A DNA stretch of 64,000 nt from Phaeovibrio sulfidiphilus. GTDB lineage: Bacteria > Pseudomonadota > Alphaproteobacteria > Rhodospirillales > Rhodospirillaceae. Below, piece by piece: positions 17,361 through 26,472 of this stretch. The notes under the pieces were generated by a model. That model worked only from the letters and a program-made list of their open reading frames with translations. It ran no database searches and was not told where the DNA came from. How positions within the stretch are numbered: position 1 is the stretch's first letter; each line of letters opens with the position of its first letter. The stretch is taken from NCBI RefSeq assembly GCF_014861485.1, contig NZ_JACZHT010000004.1, positions 1 through 64,000 on the forward strand, in the 5' to 3' direction. The position numbers and the translations under genes were made by a program.

Positions 17361-19040
17361 TCAGCTCGTCCGCATGTTGTCCAAATGTGTCGGCATGTGC
17401 CCGATCAGCAGTTTCTGCTCTTCCTCGTGCCAGTGATAGTAGATGCGGAACATATCGCGGCCATCGTATCCGCCGCCATATTTGATATGGTCGTGGCACA
17501 AGAAACAGTCCCGCCCGTAAGTCACCTTGTACTCGGGGAAATTCTTGATGTCGTTACGGTTGCTGAAGCAAGCGGAATCCTCAAGCCCCAATTCCGATAG
17601 AGCGTCATTATATGCCTCCCGTGCGGTCGGACTTGGGTTTATACGCATTGGCACATAGAGGTCTCTCAACAAAAGGAGGGTTTTCGAGAAGCGTTCGATG
17701 TCTCTGAAATTGGCTTTGCGGGTTTCCCGCAGTGCCTTGGGGGCGATCCACACCGAACCAATCAGGTTCTGTTCGGCCCAGGTCTCAATGTCGTCGTATT
17801 TCTCCAGCGGCTCGCATGGGATATCGCGGTCATTGGCACGCAGGGCATTCCGAAGCGCTTCAACACAGAGGCGAAGCGAGCGGTTTTCTTCGCGCACGGC
17901 CCTCTCCTGCGCCTCCGCGGTTTTAATGTCCGCGCTAGCGTGAGCAAGAAGTTCATTATTCGAAGCTTTTTCGGATTCGAGGTCTTTCCTCAGTTTATCG
18001 ATCTCGTCTTCATAGAGTTTAACCAGAACTGCGTCTGACTGCCCTTGGCTTTTGACTGCTTTACTGCGCCTTTCGTCAGAGCAACGGCGAATTTCGGAAT
18101 AGCGAGGAAAATCGGGGATATGGCTGGACCGTACCGAGTTCGTCAGCGTCCACCGGATAATTTGATCCAGGCGACGCTCCTGTTCCTCCGGGCCGTCAGT
18201 TGGCCGCCCAAGCCACAAACTGTGGTCGAAAGGGTTTGATTCGTTGGGATCAAAATCGGGGCCATAGATGCGGACGGCGCCGTTAACGGACGATTTTGCG
18301 TCAACATAAACGGATAGCTTCTTTCCAACGATGTCGGTCAATTGCCATGCCGCATCCTCGGTGAGGGTAACCAGATGCGCTAGCCCAGAGATCTTCCTAC
18401 ACATCTCATGGAGGTTTATGGGTGGGGACGTTTCCGGCGACGCTGTTGTCACGATTAGAGGAAGCGTGCGATTGGGATTGAGCAGAAGTGTCCGGAACTG
18501 CTCGAAATCCGCCTCGTTCTGAACGGATTTGACGCGCGGCAGCAACAGGACGCCGTCGTCCTCTACCGCAAGTTTATCGAGTATGCCGTGAACTACTCCA
18601 GGACGTGAGGGAACGAAGTGGGCATCGTTGCCCTTGGTCACATTGAACAGGCGCGCACCAAACGCCGTGCGCCCGTCCCTCTCTCCAACGGTGAGCTCGG
18701 TCACCCAGGTGCGCTGCGCGACGTCCTTACAGGGGTAGTCCAAAATGGCTGCCCAGAGCCGTGACCCGTGATCGTCAAGTCGAACGGCCTCAGCGGGGTG
18801 TTCACCTCCACCGCCAACGTCGAACGGTTCGCCCTCGAAGGCGGTTTTGGGAATCCCTGGCGACCGATTTTTCATCCAGGAGACGACGCACCGGATGGTT
18901 TCCTCAAAGGCCCGGTCGCCACCGATCTTGAATGCGACGCGAGAAACGTTGCGGATGATTGGAGCCTGATTTCCAGTCTTCTGGGCAAGGGGTTCCAGCG
19001 CAGCTGCCGTCGGCCCATTCCGCTTCCTGATATTCATCAT
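17361..19040 (-). CDS. Uncharacterised 559-aa protein with central coiled coil, candidate defence protein
   Basis: The start is ATG 19040 or 19037, behind a GGGGGA ribosome site. Three parts are visible. The N-terminal region of about 290 residues is alpha/beta (RNVSRVAFKIGGDRAFEETI, LDYPCKDVAQRTWVTELTVG, GAVRIYGPDFD then FDHSLWLGRPTDG). A coiled coil covers about 340-405 (YEDEIDKLRKDLESEKASN, RAVREENRSLRLCVEALRNA). The C-terminal 150-residue domain ends RDMFRIYYHWHEEEQKLLIG and then HMPTHLDNMRT, a beta-hairpin reminiscent of RelE-like toxins. That last comparison is weak. I recognise no named family. It is alone, next to a tRNA hot spot and beside a defence island, less GC-rich than the housekeeping genes, and intact. 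A defence role is inferred from context only. Confidence 0.75.
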   Translation of the reverse strand: MMNIRKRNGPTAAALEPLAQKTGNQAPIIRNVSRVAFKIGGDRAFEETIRCVVSWMKNRSPGIPKTAFEGEPFDVGGGGEHPAEAVRLDDHGSRLWAAILDYPCKDVAQRTWVTELTVGERDGRTAFGARLFNVTKGNDAHFVPSRPGVVHGILDKLAVEDDGVLLLPRVKSVQNEADFEQFRTLLLNPNRTLPLIVTTASPETSPPINLHEMCRKISGLAHLVTLTEDAAWQLTDIVGKKLSVYVDAKSSVNGAVRIYGPDFDPNESNPFDHSLWLGRPTDGPEEQERRLDQIIRWTLTNSVRSSHIPDFPRYSEIRRCSDERRSKAVKSQGQSDAVLVKLYEDEIDKLRKDLESEKASNNELLAHASADIKTAEAQERAVREENRSLRLCVEALRNALRANDRDIPCEPLEKYDDIETWAEQNLIGSVWIAPKALRETRKANFRDIERFSKTLLLLRDLYVPMRINPSPTAREAYNDALSELGLEDSACFSNRNDIKNFPEYKVTYGRDCFLCHDHIKYGGGYDGRDMFRIYYHWHEEEQKLLIGHMPTHLDNMRTS

Positions 19041-19512
19041 TTCGTCCCCCTCAGAGTGCTGAGTTTACCCTGTTGGTTGTTACCCTTGCTGTCCAGGTTG
19101 TTTTTCAGTGCCGTCGGTCACTCGTGCGGCTCGGTTTGTGGCCGGAGTCTGCCTTGTGCCCGTGGTGTCTGACCTGCAAGGGGCGGTGACAGGTCGGGTC
19201 GCCCTTTTGCGTGTGTGTCCGGGTTTACACACGGAAACTTTAGGAGCAATACGGTGGCGAGGCAAGATGATGCGTCAATCCAGGGGAGGCTGAGGGATCG
19301 GATTTCGTGCCCTCCCGAATGGGTTGGCCGGCACGTTGGGGGCCGTGCCCTGGCCGCCGCCCCCTCAGCACTCCCTCCGTAAACAAAAGCCCGGCGCACA
19401 AAAGGTTGCCGCCTTGCCAGATCGAGATGAGAATGATACGCACAATCGTTGCGCGATGTCCTCCGGGCCAGCGCGCAGGGTGGTTTCAGTCTCTCTCCAG
19501 TGAGGAAATGGA
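19041..19512. other. Intergenic region upstream of the ABC transporter pair
   Basis: 472 bp without a convincing gene. It separates the orphan protein from the siderophore locus. The only structure I can assign is the Fur-like site near its right end. Confidence 0.6.
19423..19443 (+). promoter_or_regulatory. Putative Fur-type operator of the ABC transporter operon
   Basis: GAGATGAGAATGATACGCA resembles a Fur box half (AATGATA). The 11-mer AATGATACGCA (19432-19442) recurs in the same orientation relative to the TonB receptor gene (28690-28700). It lies 70 bp before the start codon. Confidence 0.45.
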
Positions 19513-21357
19513 ATGGCGGAAAGCCCCACGTGTGCGGGTGCCGGGGGAGCCGCTGCGGATGCCTCGTCCGTGGCCCGGCCCGACTACCTTGCGGCTCTTC
19601 GGCTTCTGAAAAGTCAAAGCGCCGGATACCGCTGGCCCCTGTTCCAGGCGGTGGTGTTCTCGGTTGCGTTCGTGGCTCTGGATCTTCTGCTCGTGTGGGG
19701 GATCTGGCGTCTGTGCGCCGCGGTCTTTCAGGGCACCATCACGGCGGCGGTGTTTCTGGAGAACGGCCTTCTTGTCCTCGCGTCGGTGCTTCTGGGCCAG
19801 CTGGCCTTCGGGATTTCCACGACGAAAAGCCATCTGGTGGCGTTTGGGCTGATCCGCACTGTGCGCCAGACTTTGGCAGATCATCTGTCCCGCCTGCCCC
19901 TCGGCTGGTATTCGACCCGGGCCAGCGGCGAGGCCAAGAAGCTGGTGGTCGACGATCCCGAGCAGCTGGAGATCCTGACGGCCCATGCCCTGCCCGAGGG
20001 CCTTGGTGCCCTGTTTATGTGGCTTGGGGTCAGCGTGTGGCTGTTCCTTGTGGACTGGCGGATGGCTCTTGCCACCATTGTTCTGACACCGGTGTCGTTC
20101 CTGATCCTCAGCCGGGCGCTCGCCGGGTCCAGCGCTCTGGCGTCCGATTACCAGGGGGCGCTCGGGCGTATGAACGGCGCCATTGTGGAATACCTGGCCG
20201 GCATGCCGGTGCTGAAGGTCTTCAACCGGACGGGAGACAGTTTTGCAGGCACGGCCGAGGCGGTTCGGGCCTACACCGCCATCGAGACCCGCATGGGGCG
20301 GCAGTATATCCTCCGAGGTGGGACCTTTCAGGCGCTTGTCCTGGCCAACATCACGGTGATCCTTCCGGCGGGGGTGTGGATGCTTCACGCGGGCTGGATT
20401 GACCCGCAGACCCTGGTGTTCTTTGCCATTGTGGGCGGGAACTACAGTGTCCCGCTTCTGAAGCTGTTCAACGTGTTTCACCGCTTCGCCCACATTTCCA
20501 TGGTCTCGACCCTGATCGAGGAGGTGCTGGGGACGCCCGCCCAGCCGGATGCGACCCGGCGGGTGGACCTGCCGGATACGGATATCGTCTTCGAGGGCGT
20601 GTGCTTCGCCTACGACGGGCCGGACGTGGTTCACGATGTTTCGTTTCGCGCCCGCTCCCGGAGCGTGACGGCCCTGGTGGGCCCCAGCGGCTCGGGCAAG
20701 AGCACGGTGGCCGCCCTGGCCGCACGCTTTCATGACGTGCGGCAGGGGCGCATCACCCTGGGCGGCGTTGATGTGCGCGACATTCCCCAGAAGCAACTGA
20801 TGGAGACCGTGGCGTTCGTTTTCCAGGACACGTTCCTGTTCGCGGCGACGGTGGCAGAGAACCTTCGGGTGGGCAAGCCCGACGCCACCAGGGAGGAGCT
20901 CGAGGCGGCCGCCCGTGCGGCCCGGGCTCATGAGTTCATCATGGCCCTGCCGCAGGGGTATGACACGCCAGTGGGGGAGCGCGGTCGGGCGCTGTCCGGG
21001 GGCGAGCGCCAGCGGCTGGCCATCGCCCGGGCCATTCTGAAGGACGCACCCGTTGTCATTCTGGACGAGGCGACCGCCTTCACCGATCCGGACAACGAGG
21101 CCGCAATCCAGGAGGCCCTGTCGGCGCTTTCGGCGAACAAGACCCTTCTCGTGGTGGCGCACCGCCTGCACACCATTGCGGCCGCGGAGTGCATTGTGGT
21201 GCTGGACCGGGGGCGCATCGCCGGGAGCGGCACCCACGAGGCCCTGCTGGGGCAGGACGGTCTCTATCGAACTTTGTGGGACAACTACACACGGGCCCGG
21301 AGCCTCTCGCTTCGGACCCAAACGGTTCCGTCCGCTGTCCCCGGGGAGGGTGCATAA
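19513..21357 (+). CDS. Siderophore-type ABC transporter half, YbtP/IrtA-like
   Basis: 614 aa with an exporter-fold membrane domain (about 35-330, six hydrophobic helices) fused to an ATPase domain (about 350-590). It has Walker A VGPSGSGKST (about 388), signature LSGGERQR (about 493), Walker B VILDEATA (about 514) and a switch His (VVAHRLH). The ATG at 19513 follows GAGGAA. The stop shares one base with the next start (TAATG), so it makes a heterodimer partner for that protein. In yersiniabactin systems YbtP and YbtQ, although exporter-shaped, import the ferric siderophore across the inner membrane. The context here (AraC, TonB receptor, FptX-type MFS) supports the same job. A multidrug exporter is the alternative. 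Confidence 0.85.
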   Translation: MAESPTCAGAGGAAADASSVARPDYLAALRLLKSQSAGYRWPLFQAVVFSVAFVALDLLLVWGIWRLCAAVFQGTITAAVFLENGLLVLASVLLGQLAFGISTTKSHLVAFGLIRTVRQTLADHLSRLPLGWYSTRASGEAKKLVVDDPEQLEILTAHALPEGLGALFMWLGVSVWLFLVDWRMALATIVLTPVSFLILSRALAGSSALASDYQGALGRMNGAIVEYLAGMPVLKVFNRTGDSFAGTAEAVRAYTAIETRMGRQYILRGGTFQALVLANITVILPAGVWMLHAGWIDPQTLVFFAIVGGNYSVPLLKLFNVFHRFAHISMVSTLIEEVLGTPAQPDATRRVDLPDTDIVFEGVCFAYDGPDVVHDVSFRARSRSVTALVGPSGSGKSTVAALAARFHDVRQGRITLGGVDVRDIPQKQLMETVAFVFQDTFLFAATVAENLRVGKPDATREELEAAARAARAHEFIMALPQGYDTPVGERGRALSGGERQRLAIARAILKDAPVVILDEATAFTDPDNEAAIQEALSALSANKTLLVVAHRLHTIAAAECIVVLDRGRIAGSGTHEALLGQDGLYRTLWDNYTRARSLSLRTQTVPSAVPGEGA

Positions 21358-23144
21358 TGTGTTCCACCGCTGACGCTCCCACACCGTCCTCTGGCCTCCA
21401 GAGTTTCCTGCGCCTGTGGCGCGTTGCCGGCCCGTGCCGGGGGCGCCTGGTCCGGGGCATTGTGTTCCGGTTTCTCCAGTCCATGGCCCTGGGGGCCTCC
21501 ACCATGGTGGTCATCTGGGTTCTGACGGGGCTGGCCGACGGCCGGGATATGACCGCCGCCTGGGCCTGGCAGGCCACCGGGATCATGGCGCTGTCCCTGG
21601 TGGCCCAGATGGCGTTCAGCTTCCTGTCCGTGCGCGACACCTGGACCGCCAGCTACGAGGCCGCCGGGACTCTGCGCCTGTTCTTGCTGGATCATCTGCG
21701 CCGTCTGCCCATGGGGTTTCACCTGTCCGCCCGCCGGGGCGACACCCTGACGGTCCTGACGTCGGACATGCAGACGGTGGAGATGTTCCTCTCGGACACC
21801 CTGCCCCGCCTTGCCCAGGCCCTGGGGCTGCCCGTCTCCCTGTTCGTGTTCCTGTGCTTTCGGGATCTGACGGTGGCGCTTCTCAGCGTTGTGTCCCTTG
21901 CGGTCGCGGTTCCCTTCTTTGTGTGGTCCAGCCGGCGGCTTGCGGCGCTCTCGGTTCGGCGCCAGGACAGCCAGGCCGACGCCGGGGCCCGCATGATCGA
22001 GTTTGTGCGGGGCATGCCCGTGATCCGGGCGTTCAACGGGCTGGACCGGGCCGGGCGGACCTTCCGGGAGGCCCTGGACCGCTTCCATGACATTTCCGTG
22101 TCCATGGTCCGGGCCCTGACGGTTCCGCTGGCGGGTTTTGCCTCCCTTGTCATGGCGGGTGTGCCGCTGGTGATTGCGGGCTCGGCGACGCTGTTCCTGT
22201 CGGGGTCCATGGATACGGGCACCCTGCTCAGCGTTCTTGTCCTGCTTCTGACCATGTACGCGCCCATTTTGGGGCTGGTGGCGGTGATGGAGCTGACCCG
22301 CCTTGCGGATGCCTCCCTTGCGCGGATGGACCGGATTGTGCAGTCGCCCCCCATGGCCGAGGCGGCGCAGCCCGCGGAGCCGCAGGGCTTCGGGGTGTCC
22401 TTTGACCGCGTGAGCTTTGCCTACGAGCCGCAGAACCCGGTGCTTCGGGATGTGTCCTTCGAGGCTCCCGAGCGCGCCATGATCGCCGTTGTGGGGCCAA
22501 GCGGGTCGGGCAAGAGCACGCTCCTCAATCTGGTGTCCCGCTTCTGGGATGTGGATGCGGGCGCGGTGCGCATTGGCGGGGTGGATGTCCGTGACCTGGC
22601 GCCGGAGCGCCTTGCCGGGCTGATGACCGTTGTATTCCAGGACGTCTACCTGTTCAGGGGCACGATCTTCGACAACATCGCGCTTGGTCGCCCGGGCGCG
22701 ACGATGGAGCAGGTGCGCGAGGCCGCCCGCGCCGCCCAGGCGCTGGACTTCATCATGGCGCTTCCGGAGGGCTTCTCGACCCCGGTGGGGGAGGGGGGCG
22801 CGACCCTGTCCGGGGGCGAGCGCCAGAGGATCTCCATTGCCCGGGCCCTCCTGAAAGATGCGCCGGTGGTGCTGATGGACGAGGCCACCGCGGCCATCGA
22901 CGCGATCAACGAGTGTGCACTCCAGGAGGCTCTGGCCGCTCTGGTGAGGGACCGGACGCTGATCGTGGTGGCCCACAAGCTGTCCACGATCCGGGCGGCC
23001 GATCGGATCCTGGTCCTTGATGCGGGCCGGATCGTGGAGGAGGGAACCCACGATGGCCTGCTGGCCCGGGAGGGGCTCTATGCCCGCCTGTGGCACAGGC
23101 GCGTCAGCGCGGAGGGCTGGACCATCGGCGACGCCTCGTCCTGA
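21357..23144 (+). CDS. Siderophore-type ABC transporter half, YbtQ/IrtB-like
   Basis: 595 aa from the ATG at 21357, chosen because it overlaps the upstream stop; the frame is open further upstream. The membrane domain covers about 20-320 and the ATPase about 340-585, with GPSGSGKST (about 380), LSGGERQR (about 483), VVLMDEATA (about 504) and VVAHKLST. It pairs with the preceding half-transporter in the inner membrane. Both ATP sites look catalytically complete, since each protein has a normal Walker B Glu. The two proteins are related but not near-identical, as in YbtP/YbtQ and IrtA/IrtB. Confidence 0.85.
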   Translation: MCSTADAPTPSSGLQSFLRLWRVAGPCRGRLVRGIVFRFLQSMALGASTMVVIWVLTGLADGRDMTAAWAWQATGIMALSLVAQMAFSFLSVRDTWTASYEAAGTLRLFLLDHLRRLPMGFHLSARRGDTLTVLTSDMQTVEMFLSDTLPRLAQALGLPVSLFVFLCFRDLTVALLSVVSLAVAVPFFVWSSRRLAALSVRRQDSQADAGARMIEFVRGMPVIRAFNGLDRAGRTFREALDRFHDISVSMVRALTVPLAGFASLVMAGVPLVIAGSATLFLSGSMDTGTLLSVLVLLLTMYAPILGLVAVMELTRLADASLARMDRIVQSPPMAEAAQPAEPQGFGVSFDRVSFAYEPQNPVLRDVSFEAPERAMIAVVGPSGSGKSTLLNLVSRFWDVDAGAVRIGGVDVRDLAPERLAGLMTVVFQDVYLFRGTIFDNIALGRPGATMEQVREAARAAQALDFIMALPEGFSTPVGEGGATLSGGERQRISIARALLKDAPVVLMDEATAAIDAINECALQEALAALVRDRTLIVVAHKLSTIRAADRILVLDAGRIVEEGTHDGLLAREGLYARLWHRRVSAEGWTIGDASS

Positions 23145-23653
23145 GCGGGAGGCGTCCCGGCACCGGTGGTGGACAGGGGCCTCCACGCCCGGGAGGGTCT
23201 CACCCACCGGGTGGGGGCCAAAGGAGTGCGGGGGCGCCCGGGTGGTGTCCCCATTTGGGCTGGGGTACGGGCCTCCGGTGGGCACCCCGCCCGCCCCGGG
23301 CCCGTTCCGCTGTGTTCCGGTTTGCCACCGGATCACGGGGCAGGCTGTCGGGCCCGAGGGTCTCACATGCTCCTGTTCCTGTTCTCGGGTGGGAGGGCTC
23401 CGGCCTGAAGCGGGGCACAGGTTTTCCGGGCCCCGTTATCGCGGGCTCTGGCGTGCCCTCCCTTCCCGACCCTGCCCAGCCCTTCCGCCGGGCGACAAAG
23501 GCTCAGTCCAGCTCCCGGAGGATCCGGACCGTCACCGGATCACGTCCGGCCCGAGGGGCTCGGTCGCCCCAGCCCACAGGCATGGGGAGGCTTTCCGGCA
23601 CACCGGACAGCTCGACGCTCAGGGGCGCAGGGCGCGCGGGGGCGGGCGGGCCG
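23145..23653. other. GC-rich gap between convergent ybtQ-like and MFS genes
   Basis: 509 bp. On the minus strand, 23503-23640 reads PLSVELSGVPESLPMPVGWG and then RILRELD to a TGA, which looks coding-like but has no start codon near the MFS stop. It may be the tail of a lost gene. Otherwise I see nothing here. Confidence 0.4.
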
Positions 23654-24898
23654 TCATGGGGTGCCTCCTGAGGCAAGAGGGGAGGCCGCGGGGAAAAGGG
23701 GTCCGGGTACGGGATGGCGCTGGATCCGCCGGTACAGCGAGGGCGCGGCGGCAACGCCCACCAGGCAGAGCACGAAGCACAGCCCGAAGTGCGTGGAGTA
23801 GCCCAGGGTCTCGGCACTGAAGCCGCTCACGGCCCCTCCCAGCATCTGCACCAGGTTTCCGATGCAGTACTGCACGGTAAAGTCCGTGGCGGCCTGGGCG
23901 CTGCAGCAGCGGTCCATCATCAGGGACAAGATCACGACGATGGCCATGCTCGTGACCAGGTACTGGAAGACAAACGCCGCCGCCAGGATCCAGAAATCGT
24001 GGACACCGGCCGCAGCGACACCCCACCAGACCAGGGTCGACAGGGCCTGAAGGATCATGACGGCAATCAGCGCCCGGTAGCGGTCCATCCGGTGCAGGAG
24101 AAGGGCGCCCAGGAGGCTGCCGCCGAAGCCGGCGCACACGCCGAAGACCCCCCGAAGCAGGCCGATGGACTCGGACCGGAGCCCCATGTCCACCAGGAAC
24201 GGGGATTCCATGGTCATCGAGGCGCTGCGCCCCAGATGGAACAGGAATATGAGGGCGATGATGGCCAGGGCGTCCGGGCGCCTCAGGAAGACCATGACCC
24301 CGGGCGTCACCCGGGAGGGCGGGGCCACCCGCCCCTTTTCGGGAAAGAAAAAGACCGGAACCACCGTGAGCCCGACGATCAGGGCGAACAGCCCGACGGC
24401 GCCCTCGACCCCCAGGGTGGGCACCAGAATGAGGATAATGCCGCTGCTCACAAGGCTGCCCACCCAGTAGCCCCCGACCTGGAGGGCGTTTCCGGTTCCC
24501 CGCTCCGAGGGCTTCAGGCGGTCCACCGCCAGGCCGTGGGCCGCGACGTCGCTGGTGGAGGCCGCGAACCCGGCCAGCATCAGCAGAACCAGGGCGATGT
24601 AGACGTGCCCCGCGCCCAGCTGGAACCCCAGAAGCACAAACAGGGGCGGCAGGGTCAGCTGCAAGGGGACGATCCAGGATTTCCGGTGGGGACGGTTCCA
24701 CAGGGCGAACCGGTCCACAAGCGGGGCCCAGAACACATTCAGGGCCCAGGGCAGCATGGCCAGGGAGGACAGTCCCACCAGCCACAGGCTCACCCCCTCC
24801 TGGCGCAGGACCGTGGGGAAGGTGGAGCAGATGAACCCGACCACCAGCCCCTGGGCGGCATACAGGCCCGCAAGAACACATCCCAATCGCAATGGCAT
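23654..24898 (-). CDS. MFS transporter, RhtX/FptX/YbtX siderophore type
   Basis: 414 aa from the ATG at 24898, with about 12 hydrophobic helices. The AmpG-like start (LAGLYAAQGLVVGFICSTFP), the PWALNVFWAPLVDRF loop and the VAAHGLAVDRLKPSERGTGN loop match the subfamily that imports ferric siderophores through the inner membrane (FptX for pyochelin, RhtX for rhizobactin). It lies beside the AraC gene and the ABC pair, forming a YbtA-YbtX-like group. The short acidic/Pro tail is not conserved. Substrate identity is inferred from context. Confidence 0.82.
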   Translation of the reverse strand: MPLRLGCVLAGLYAAQGLVVGFICSTFPTVLRQEGVSLWLVGLSSLAMLPWALNVFWAPLVDRFALWNRPHRKSWIVPLQLTLPPLFVLLGFQLGAGHVYIALVLLMLAGFAASTSDVAAHGLAVDRLKPSERGTGNALQVGGYWVGSLVSSGIILILVPTLGVEGAVGLFALIVGLTVVPVFFFPEKGRVAPPSRVTPGVMVFLRRPDALAIIALIFLFHLGRSASMTMESPFLVDMGLRSESIGLLRGVFGVCAGFGGSLLGALLLHRMDRYRALIAVMILQALSTLVWWGVAAAGVHDFWILAAAFVFQYLVTSMAIVVILSLMMDRCCSAQAATDFTVQYCIGNLVQMLGGAVSGFSAETLGYSTHFGLCFVLCLVGVAAAPSLYRRIQRHPVPGPLFPAASPLASGGTP

Positions 24899-25064
24899 TG
24901 TTTTTATCTTTCCTTTGGCCGCTGGGGGTGTGTCGGGCCCGACGTCGCGCAGGCCTCCGCGCCCCGGTTGCCGGACGACATCTTGCGAGATAGTCGCAAC
25001 TGGGGACCGCTGGCCGCAATGAGGGGGGCTTGCGAATGCGGGACTCTTCTTTTCGTCCGCCGGA

Positions 25065-25994
25065 CTAGAAGGGATGGGTGCGCCGGATCTGCCCCGGGGG
25101 GTGTCCGTAGTGTTTCTGGAAGAGGCTGCAGAAGTGGGGCAGCGTGTAGCCCACACTGAAGGCGGTCTGGGAGACGTTCATCTCGCCGGCGGCCAGGAGC
25201 TGGTAGGCCCGCTCGAGGCGCCGCCGCTTGAGGTACGCATAGGGGCTGTCGCCGTACAGCCTTCGGAAACCCCGGGTGAGCTTGCGCACGTTCAGTCCGC
25301 TCTGGCGGGCCAGTTCGGGCAGCGAGGGCGGCGCCTGCATGTGCTCGACGAGAATGGCGCAGGCTTTTTGCACCCGGGTCACATCCAGGGCGCTCAGGGC
25401 GGCGGTGTCGGCCGTGTCCTTGCGGCAGACCAGGCCCTCGATGGCCAGGGCCGCGAACTCCAGGGCCTTCGCCGTCTCGTACAGCGAGCCCGAGGCGCTG
25501 TTGAGGGGGCAGTTCAGGAGCTGCCGCGCCAGCGAGCACAAGGTGCGGTCCGCCGGGCGCAGAAGAACCCGGGGCAGCGGGTCGTCATCATGGGGGCTTC
25601 GGGCCTCGGCAAGGTCTTCCATGTTGATTCCGGCCGTCTTCAGGCAGGAAAACTGGATGGACACATAGGTGATGGGCTCTCCCGGGTGGAGCACATAGCG
25701 GGTGGGGTAGCCCTCCGTCGAGGCCGCAAGGTAAAGCAGGGGGCTGGACAGGGTCACAGGCCGCGCCCGGTTGCGTGGATACATATCCAGGGATCCGGAC
25801 AGCATGACACCGACCCGGATCCCCGGCGGCAGGCTGCCGTCCATGGGCGCGGCTTCGGTGCCGGGCTGGAGGCAGTGCCTGAGGAGTGTGATACCCCGGG
25901 GAAGGGACAGCGGGTGCATCAGGAGATCGGGCGTCGGCGCGCAGGACACGCCGTCGGGTTCGACTTGCTCAAGAGCTTCGGAATCTGATGCCAT
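25065..25994 (-). CDS. AraC-family regulator of siderophore uptake, PchR/YbtA-like
   Basis: The ATG at 25994 (MASDSEALEQVEPDG), preceded by GGGGA, gives 309 aa. An upstream ATG at 26036 would overlap the putative operator, so it is disfavoured. The N-terminal 190 residues are a ligand-sensing domain. The last 100 carry two helix-turn-helix motifs (SLPELARQSGLNVRKLTRGF and VSQTAFSVGYTLPHFCSLF). PchR/YbtA-type proteins sense the ferric siderophore and switch on its receptor and transporters. It is transcribed towards the MFS gene, with 166 bp between them. Confidence 0.85.
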   Translation of the reverse strand: MASDSEALEQVEPDGVSCAPTPDLLMHPLSLPRGITLLRHCLQPGTEAAPMDGSLPPGIRVGVMLSGSLDMYPRNRARPVTLSSPLLYLAASTEGYPTRYVLHPGEPITYVSIQFSCLKTAGINMEDLAEARSPHDDDPLPRVLLRPADRTLCSLARQLLNCPLNSASGSLYETAKALEFAALAIEGLVCRKDTADTAALSALDVTRVQKACAILVEHMQAPPSLPELARQSGLNVRKLTRGFRRLYGDSPYAYLKRRRLERAYQLLAAGEMNVSQTAFSVGYTLPHFCSLFQKHYGHPPGQIRRTHPF

Positions 25995-26014
25995 GGTCCC
26001 CGTTCCGCACCGGT

Positions 26015-26037
26015 TATGCGAATGGTTATCATGCATG
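26015..26037 (-). promoter_or_regulatory. Putative Fur/AraC operator before the AraC gene
   Basis: On the minus strand, GCATGATAACCATTCGCAT has an imperfect dyad and contains TGATAA. It lies about 20-40 bp upstream of the preferred start. It is one of three similar sites in the locus. Confidence 0.4.
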
Positions 26038-26472
26038 ATCCGGCGCGCCTGTCAAACAGGGACTGGACCGGCCCGGGCGACCCGCCGTCCAGCGGCAGGG
26101 CGCTGCCCGAAGACCCGTCCCGGTGCGGATGCCCGGGCGCTGAGGCCGGGAGGTGCTTTTGGCAGGGCGTGGGTGCTGGTCGTGCCGCAGGCCGGGCCCC
26201 GGTCGCGGAGGGTTCCCGGGCGGAGGCTGGACAGGGGTGTCCGGGAGCGCGGCAGTGCAGTGGGAGGGGGGCGGGGCATCAGCAGCGGGGAGTGGATCGG
26301 GCGGAGCCTCCGGGAAGGGCTCCGCCCGGCAGCGGGCGGCTGGGCCCCCGGCTCCAGTGGGGGCCGCCGCCACGTTGGGCGACAGAGGCGCTGGGCGCAG
26401 AGGGACTGCGCCCCGGTCGGGGAGAGCGGGCGGAGCACTATGGGGGGAGTGGCCCCGCCCGGCACCGGCAGG
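26038..26472. other. Gap between the AraC and TonB-receptor genes, with a strong hairpin
   Basis: About 435 bp without a convincing gene. A perfect 10-bp stem (GGGCGGAGCC at 26299-26308 with GGCTCCGCCC at 26318-26327) has a 9-nt loop but no T run. It may help end transcription of the receptor gene. Confidence 0.5.

Noticed and set aside
23714-25159. 481-codon plus-strand frame opposite the MFS transporter
   Set aside because: His/Gln/Gly-rich composition with no motifs; the opposite strand encodes a clear 12-helix transporter.
26038-26472. Genes in the AraC-receptor gap suggested by several overlapping frames
   Set aside because: The frames overlap on all strands, are Gly/Arg/Pro-rich and have no ribosome sites; typical of non-coding GC-rich DNA.
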